This document shows positions 59,048 to 64,000 of a stretch of DNA of 64,000 nt, piece after piece (positions within the stretch are counted from its first letter, which is position 1; each line of letters starts with the position of its first letter). The notes under the pieces are model-generated. The model was not told where the DNA came from. It worked only from the letters and a program-made list of their open reading frames with translations, and made no database searches. The stretch spans positions 1,944,827 to 2,008,826 of the forward strand of contig JAJEKV010000077.1 of assembly GCA_021234155.1 (NCBI GenBank), given 5' to 3'. Source of the DNA: Isoetes taiwanensis (taxonomy: Eukaryota; Streptophyta; Lycopodiopsida; Isoetales; Isoetaceae). A program made the translations under genes and the position numbers.

Positions 59048-59590
59048 CTAACGGTTGTACATGCTTTCTTGTGTAAGTTTAAGCTTAAGATTCTTACTTG
59101 GGAGCTTTGAATTCGAACATAAGTCTTGTGGCTTTGGTAAGTCCTCGATGCGACGAGAGATCAACATGAGGTGTTTCTTAAAATTTTGAGAGATCAACAT
59201 GAGGTGTACTAGTAGATCTTTGAGAGGTTTTGGTGTGGGCAAGTCACGGGGAGCTGCTTTCCCTCTCTGGGAAAAAGTAATCGAGGTTGGTGGCGTAGTT
59301 GACCAGCTCTTGAAGTGTCGTAGAACCACCGGGAGTTGCGTGTCATTGTTGCTCCCACTTGTTGTAGTAACATTTAGCGAAATGGATGGAGTTAGGCGTG
59401 ATTTGCCTCGGGGAGAACTGCGGTGGACTATAGGCGTGCTAAAATGGCTGGAGGAGGTAGTCAGGCTCTCTAGCCCGTGGTGGGCAAAAGCGCATTGGTG
59501 GGGGCAAACGGCGTTCGGGAGGCGTGGTGTGGTGGAGTAAATTGAGCTGGGTGGTGGGAAGCCGGGGTGGTCGTCGGAGAGTAAACTCAA
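59048..59590 (-). CDS. Low-complexity open frame, 180 codons, uncertain
   Basis: An uninterrupted minus-strand frame starting MSLLSDDHPGFPPPSS, rich in serine, proline and threonine, with a repeat of HLMLIS in its C-terminal part. Its opposite strand is open too (113 codons, glycine/arginine-rich), which is common in GC-biased sequence. No domain recognised. It lies about 350 bp beyond the recognisable start of the VGHTHDQID gene on the same strand, so it could be part of that element. Confidence 0.3.
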   Translation of the reverse strand: MSLLSDDHPGFPPPSSIYSTTPRLPNAVCPHQCAFAHHGLESLTTSSSHFSTPIVHRSSPRGKSRLTPSISLNVTTTSGSNNDTQLPVVLRHFKSWSTTPPTSITFSQRGKAAPRDLPTPKPLKDLLVHLMLISQNFKKHLMLISRRIEDLPKPQDLCSNSKLPSKNLKLKLTQESMYNR

Positions 59591-59759
59591 TGGAGCTGGG
59601 GTTTGAGTGTGAATTGCAGAATGTTCGTGGCTACTTCCTGATGCTGTTGAGGGAGGTGTGAAAGAAAGAAGTCATTGCGGGAGGGAAGCACTGAGCAGGA
59701 GGTTAAGAGCTCTGCAGGTTCTTTCTCTCCCGAGCCATACTCGAGAGAAAGTTAGCGTC

Positions 59760-60520
59760 TGCTTGTATAAATTTATCTGACGAGAAGAGCAGGAGCCGTT
59801 AGCCAGAATCTACCTGAGGATACATAGAATTATACGAGGAGAAGCTAAAATGACGGTGCATATGAGACAATACGAGAGATGGTATAAATTTATGCGAGGA
59901 GGAGAACTAACATAAACCCAGAAGCAGTATAAATTTATCAAAACTCCTGCATAATTGTATTGAAAACTTTATGGAGAAGCGCCATACTTAAACGACACTT
60001 AGCAGTAGGTACTTAAGCCCTGGCCACGCCACCCTATTTTCTATATAATGCAGTTCGAGTCGAAGCTCAGCGGTCGGCTTATATACTCCCCCTTATTTAT
60101 ACCAGAACGCGTCTATATACAGCGAGTCCATCTTGTCATGGCCATGTAAGTCTACTATCCGTCTTGTTCTAGTTTCTCTTTTGTTTTAATGCATTTAGAG
60201 TGTAAAAGCCCGCGGTATAAATTTATCTGGAAATTATGGCTGGATCGGTATAATTTATCGCCAGAAACGCGGCGGTATAAATTTATCACAGTTCAGAACT
60301 ACCGATCGGTATAAATTTATCATAGAGTGTTCACGACCTAAATTTATACCTTCGGCTACCGGTCATTATCTGGATTCCGCGCTACTGCGGTATAAATTTA
60401 TCTGCGTGTGTTCTGAAAGCGGTATAAATTTATACCTTCGTCTTCGGCGATATAAATTCTCTAATGTTGTGTTCGGTATAAATTTATACCGCTTCGTGCT
60501 GCGGTATAAGTTTATCGTTC
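59760..60520. repeat. Palindrome array 1, consensus GGTATAAATTTATACC
   Basis: Occurrences (full or half-changed) at about 59764, 59881, 59926, 60214, 60247, 60274, 60308, 60337, 60389, 60421, 60449, 60475 and 60502. In the dense part (60214-60515) starts are 26-52 bp apart, with unrelated spacers. Full palindromes are at 60421 and 60475; many others end in ATC instead of ATACC, so one arm is intact and the other shortened. The array lies upstream of the methyltransferase-like gene. Confidence 0.9.
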
Positions 60521-60791
60521 CCGTATATTCAGAATCTTGGTGTCTAGTGCTTAAAGAATTGTCGAACCTTAATATTTTAGTAATATTGTTGCGTTTTAAA
60601 CTAAATGACACAAATAAAGTGTTAATTTAGTGTGGATTTTATGCGTTCGGCCTACTGTTTTTACTGTTTTGTGTTACAAAAGTCGAAAAGTTTGTTTCTT
60701 GCATAAAATGGGTTTTACCGCGCTTTCCAGCCCCAAGATCAAGTTTGTACACAAGGCCCAATCATCAAAAGTACACCGGTGAACCACAGAC

Positions 60792-61085
60792 ATCGAACGA
60801 AAAGACCGAGGGCGTGAATGCGTCCTGGTAAGAGAAAGCAAAACCCAGCGCGTACCTTTACTTGTGCCATCAATCGAGGGAAGGGCAAAATTACAAGTCG
60901 ATGATTATTACCTAGGCGAAATTGTAAACCTTGTTGCTACAGAGATCGATGATGAAATATTAATGAAGTGCATGCATGACAAAGGGGAAGTCTTCTATGT
61001 TCTTAATAGTAAAATGCTTAGAATAAGCATGTGCAAACCCAAAGACGTGCATGAGTACATGTCGAAAATTATAAGAGCTATGTAA
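60792..61085 (+). CDS. Methyltransferase-like gene, N-terminal exon
   Basis: From an acceptor-like CCACAG at about 60791 the frame is open to 61085: RECVLVRESKTQRVPLLVPS, LQVDDYYLGEIVNLVATEID, CKPKDVHEYMSKIIRAM. It ends at ATG|GTAAGT, a consensus plant donor. No ATG opens this frame, so it is an internal exon or the true start is upstream. I do not recognise the domain. It lies on the same strand and in order with the methyltransferase segments downstream, separated only by gaps carrying the palindrome. Confidence 0.5.
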   Translation: MERKDRGRECVLVRESKTQRVPLLVPSIEGRAKLQVDDYYLGEIVNLVATEIDDEILMKCMHDKGEVFYVLNSKMLRISMCKPKDVHEYMSKIIRAM

Positions 61086-61119
61086 GTAATTCTTAGTGGC
61101 TTTTATGTATAAATTTATC

Positions 61120-62098
61120 AATCATCATCCTCCTAACTTAACCTTGCATTCTGAGGATATAGTGGACATTTTGATGTCAGTGGTGCTTTGCGAAGAAAAG
61201 GTGTTGGTCAAAGGTCTGTGGTACCCCACTCCTAACGAAGAGGAAGAGAAGGACGAGGAAGTGGAAGAAGAGGAAGAGGAAGAGGAAGAGGAGGAACCAG
61301 TGGTAACAAAGGGAAAGGGTAGGAAACATTCCCTGGTAGTAGATACAAAGCCTCCTACCAAAAAAAGATCTAGAACCACAAAGTCCTTGACTATAGGGAG
61401 AGTCGATAAGCTCTTGAAGGCTCCCGGAGCAGATATTGTTGTGAAGCCCGCCAGATAAGTCAAGTGCTATTCTCAAGCGGGTTAATGAAACTAAAGCTGC
61501 TCAAACAAACTATGAGCACTATAAAAAGGCGCCTAAGAATGAAGATGGGGTCAAAGTGCTTCACTCGGCTGTCTGTGGCACATGTGGCTATCTTGAAGCA
61601 AAAACGAGAAAAAAAATCCTCATGCCCATGTACGCCACTAGTTGTAATGGTGGGCGAGGAGTCGGTGCAACCAAGCGAAAGATTACAAAAAGGTGACTTG
61701 AAGATTACACATATTATGTACTTGGAGGCACACATAGTTATAAAACGCGGAGGAACTTTCAAAAGAAGAAACAGTAATGAAGTTTGGAAGACGTAGAAGC
61801 ACATATCATTAAGTCCGCAGACGAGGAAGCAAAAGTCATTTAGTGAGTCATAATCGACAATGACTTAGGACTAAAATGAGGCACGATAGACAAGATCCGG
61901 CTTCATGCACGGGGAATACGTAGAGTTCAAACAAAGCATGGGGAGGACTTCTAAAAAACAAAAACAAACTCCAAGAACTTGAGAAGCTTGTGTCACGAGT
62001 CTTTGCCCTCGGCTATGATTCAGACAAAGAAGCCCATAATGTTTGTGAAAGCAGATCCCGACAATTACTTCCAGCTTGCTTTCGAGAGACGGTCAAGT
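61120..62098 (+). CDS. Methyltransferase-like gene, acidic/basic middle segment
   Basis: The frame to 61458 has SEDIVDILMSVVLCEEKVL and WYPTPNEEEE, then a run of about 20 glutamates/aspartates, followed by a basic PPTKKRSRTTKS that could be a nuclear localisation signal. After a frame break comes HSAVCGTCGYLEAKTRKK with a CxxC pair. Near 61970-62098 a further piece reads QELEKLVSRVFALGYDSDKE and ends RETVK at AAG|TAAGTA or CAA|GTAAGT. Acidic tract plus basic patch suggests a chromatin- or DNA-associated nuclear protein. This is inference. Confidence 0.45.
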
Positions 62099-62200
62099 AA
62101 GTAAAAGCTTTAATTTAGTCCCCTGTGGTATGCTTAGCATAGCTTAATTTATGTATTAACACCGAACATTGTATATTCGTACCAACCAAGGAAGATCAGC

Positions 62201-62305
62201 CACGGTATAAATTTATACCGTGCCTGGTCGCGGTATAAATTTATACCATGGCGAGTCACGGCTTGAATTTAAACTGTGCCTAGGCACGGTATAAATTTAT
62301 ACCGG
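62201..62305. repeat. Palindrome array 2 in a gap of the methyltransferase-like gene
   Basis: Three full copies of GGTATAAATTTATACC at 62204, 62232 and 62288, and a variant (TTGAATTTAAACT) near 62262. The first is extended to a perfect 22-bp palindrome by flanking CAC/GTG. The flanks TGCCTAGGCA and CGTGCC...GGCACG are also complementary, so the block can fold further. Confidence 0.9.
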
Positions 62306-62364
62306 AGAGGTAGCGATTTAAATTTTATAAGACTATTAGAAAAAGTTGTGGCCGAATTCACTTT

Positions 62365-63110
62365 AGAGCGAAATGGCCAAAAAGAAGGCTAAGCCACATT
62401 TCCCCGTAATAGGTGTTCTTTTTCCTAATTTTGTCGACAACATGTTTTCCTCTAGCGGTCGGAAAGACATTGTCACCGCCAAGGCGGAGTTAATGAAGCA
62501 ACTAAACCTGGAGGCTGGGAGGAGTCAAGGCTTTGTATCCAACTTCTACTTAGGATAGTATTATCGAGAAAACATTTGTTAACCGATGGGTGGGTAAGTT
62601 TTTGAAAAATACTTTTTGTTTTCGTGCCTTTGTCTCAAGTTTTTCTTCTGAGAACAAGAAGAAAGGACTACCGGCGGGATTTTAAACCTTTGGTTACGTA
62701 GGGCCAAGGAGGAGGCGAAGACCCGAAGGCAATTGGCGAGGGAAAAAGTCGGCACAAGCGGTTTGACAGGGATTATGAGCGATTTACGACATTTTGTCGG
62801 GACTGCTTATCTGAGGGTTGTTCATGGGGATTACCACGAAAGGTGGGAACTCTTTTGGACAAAGCAAAATTATACATTGTGTATTGCGGACATTCCATAC
62901 GGGTTCAAAATTAAGGATAGCACTTTTTCGGCGAGGAGGCCTTCCCGTGCGTGCAAGTCCGGTGCTTTTTAGAATGACCGAAGGAAATCACGACATCGCA
63001 AACTGGAGGGTCATCATTTTCATTCCGACCTGCGGGCGATGTCGGTGCTAAAGCCATTGGGAAATTTGCATGCCTTAAGCGGCGAGAAAGCTGCGTATGG
63101 TAAACTTTGA
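62365..63110 (+). CDS. Methyltransferase-like gene, motif IV segment
   Basis: After an acceptor (CACTTTAG) come MAKKKAKPHFPVIGVLFP, VTAKAELMKQLNLEAG and, past a frameshift, DSIIEKTFVNRWV ending at GG|GTAAGT. After a short intron, AREKVGTSGLTGIMSDLRHF leads into LRVVHGDYHERWELFW and LCIADIPYGFKI (about 62810-62915). HGD followed 20 residues later by ADIPYG matches the GD...DPPYG arrangement of N6-adenine/N4-cytosine amino-methyltransferases, where the DPPY loop holds the target base. Here DPPY reads DIPY, an unusual substitution. Then NWRVIIF and DLRAMSVLKPLGNL resemble the following strand and helix. Confidence 0.55.
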
Positions 63111-63142
63111 ATTTATTGCTTTGCTATTCAACGTAACACCCA

Positions 63143-63275
63143 CGGTATAAATTTATACCTCGATTGCGCCTCGTGGTATAAATTTATACACCAAGGCAAC
63201 CTTATAAATTTATACGACCACGGCACCGTGGTATAAGTTTATCTGTTGAGGCAATAGTGGTATAAATTTACACTG
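63143..63275. repeat. Palindrome array 3 in a gap of the methyltransferase-like gene
   Basis: Copies at 63144 (full), 63175, 63202, 63230 and 63259 (partial), with start spacing of about 27-31 bp as in array 1. The short spacers are GC-richer and share CGTGG/CCACGG words. A last half copy lies at 63987. Confidence 0.9.
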
Positions 63276-63339
63276 ATACGGTTTGAACTAACTTATTTTG
63301 TTAGTTTTCTTTCTACCAATTTTTAATTGCTTTTTTGTT

Positions 63340-63963
63340 TGGCGGGGCTAAAACAAATGTCAAAGGACATGGTGGTGGTCAGCAGTAAATTTGCTTTGAA
63401 CATTTCCATATAGGTTTTTTGGTAGCGGACACCAAAAACCATGGTTCATTTCAATCACCGAGAATGAGAAGAATCCACCACAGCGCGCCTTCGGTTCGGC
63501 TGTTCTACAAAAATAAAGAGACCCACAGCAACAAAGTGGTGGTATCGATACCGGAGAAACCACAGTGACTAATTAATAACTTATCTAATGGTTTTCTGCG
63601 GGGAATTTGGATTACGGATGCATTTTGCAGCTCCGGGCACTCTGGCCGGTTTATGCGCCCTTAAGCGAGGGCAAAATGTTGTCTCGTCGACATATACCCG
63701 GACAAAATAAGTTTAAATCGGGACAAGGATAAGCTCTTGTGAATCCTTTCGATGAAAACGAAAAGCGGGAGCAAGAAGCAGTCTTTGGCGATGTTAAAGG
63801 CACATACAAATCCAGCCTCCACTTACGGGAAGAAGAGATGAGGGAGGTGGGTTTGTCGACACAGGAGCTGTGGTGCACGAGCAGAAATAGCATGCCAGTA
63901 CCATTGGAATCGAAGCGGCGTCTACGCTATTGTACCCTCGCTAAGGGGGCGAGAGTCCCGTGA
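63340..63963 (+). CDS. Methyltransferase-like gene, KP and SAM-binding C-terminal segment
   Basis: The first piece, 63400-63565, reads PWFISITENEKNPPQRAFGS and then, one frame over, KETHSNKVVVSIPEKP. IPEKP stands where beta-class enzymes have the HPxxKP motif. After an intron (acceptor TTTTGCAG, 63630) comes APGTLAGLCALKRGQNVV, a glycine-containing SAM-binding motif I, continued one frame over by VVDIYPDKISLNRDKDKLL. The acidic residue of VVDI fits the ribose-binding position. A charged 74-codon tail ends at a stop at 63961-63963. Motif IV before motif I is the beta-class order typical of bacterial restriction-type methyltransferases. Frame breaks leave it open whether the gene works. Confidence 0.55.
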
Positions 63964-64000
63964 ATTTGGGAAGAGCCACCTCTCATTATAAATTTATCAC

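Noticed and set aside
60421-60490. Palindromes read as transcription terminators or TATA boxes
   Set aside because: Too many copies, AT-only stems without a T tract, and located inside gene gaps; a TATA role for single copies cannot be excluded but does not explain the array.
61125-61476. Serine-rich and phenylalanine/leucine-rich open frames on the minus strand
   Set aside because: They are the reverse reading of the glutamate-codon run at 61236-61296.
1-64000. tRNA, rRNA and other structured RNA genes
   Set aside because: I looked for cloverleaf-like and conserved RNA motifs by eye and saw none I could support.

Overview
This 64 kb window reads as plant nuclear DNA, AT-rich, intron-containing and dominated by dead transposable elements. 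The element mix is a Ty3/gypsy chromovirus, a Ty1/copia element, at least two kinds of plant LINE, a Penelope-like retroelement, and a transposase-like gene with the motif VGHTHDQID. Together with degraded plant gene fragments (a 4-coumarate:CoA-ligase-like acyl-CoA ligase, an FAD monooxygenase, LRR receptor kinases) this suggests a large genome, probably a seed-free land plant such as a fern or lycophyte. That placement is inference. No tRNA, rRNA or CRISPR array was seen, and I saw no fully intact protein-coding gene.

Layout. 0-2 kb: the 3' end of an LTR element, an LTR piece of a second element, and a LINE endonuclease fragment. 5-6.7 kb: a hairpin-bearing repeat with an FAD-monooxygenase leader, then four C-terminal exons of an acyl-CoA ligase broken by a poly(A) insertion. 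7.2-10.9 kb: LINE sequence on both strands with a pentamer tail. 11.2-11.7 kb and 16.8-18.3 kb: tandem arrays (about 145 and 220 bp units). 18.6-27.8 kb: a second hairpin module leading into exon 1 of an FAD monooxygenase, then an 8 kb Penelope-like element in partial tandem, flanked by an 8-bp duplication, then a C-terminal FAD-monooxygenase exon. 28.1-29.5 kb: a 5'-truncated LINE with a 10-bp target duplication. 29.5-35.6 kb: possible membrane-protein exons and LRR-kinase remnants. 35.6-38.7 kb: a copia element fused to a second Penelope-like RT fragment. 41-50 kb: the chromovirus with nested LINE and gypsy pieces. 50.6-51.4 kb: a degenerate AGATTC array. 52.3-53.5 kb: a relative of the chromovirus LTR. 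56.6-58.7 kb: the VGHTHDQID transposase-like pseudogene.

The right end (59.8-64 kb) is the most unusual part. A palindrome of consensus GGTATAAATTTATACC recurs over 20 times, spaced about 26-52 bp in the densest stretch. It lies in the gaps between coding segments of a multi-exon gene whose C-terminal half looks like a bacterial-type beta-class amino-methyltransferase: a GD motif, a catalytic-like ADIPYG, and a later glycine-rich SAM-binding motif.

Most open frames are broken by 1-4 base indels. Where two copies of one repeat can be compared, differences gather at CCGG and CCWGG-like words. Some breaks may therefore be consensus errors at methylated cytosines rather than biological decay.
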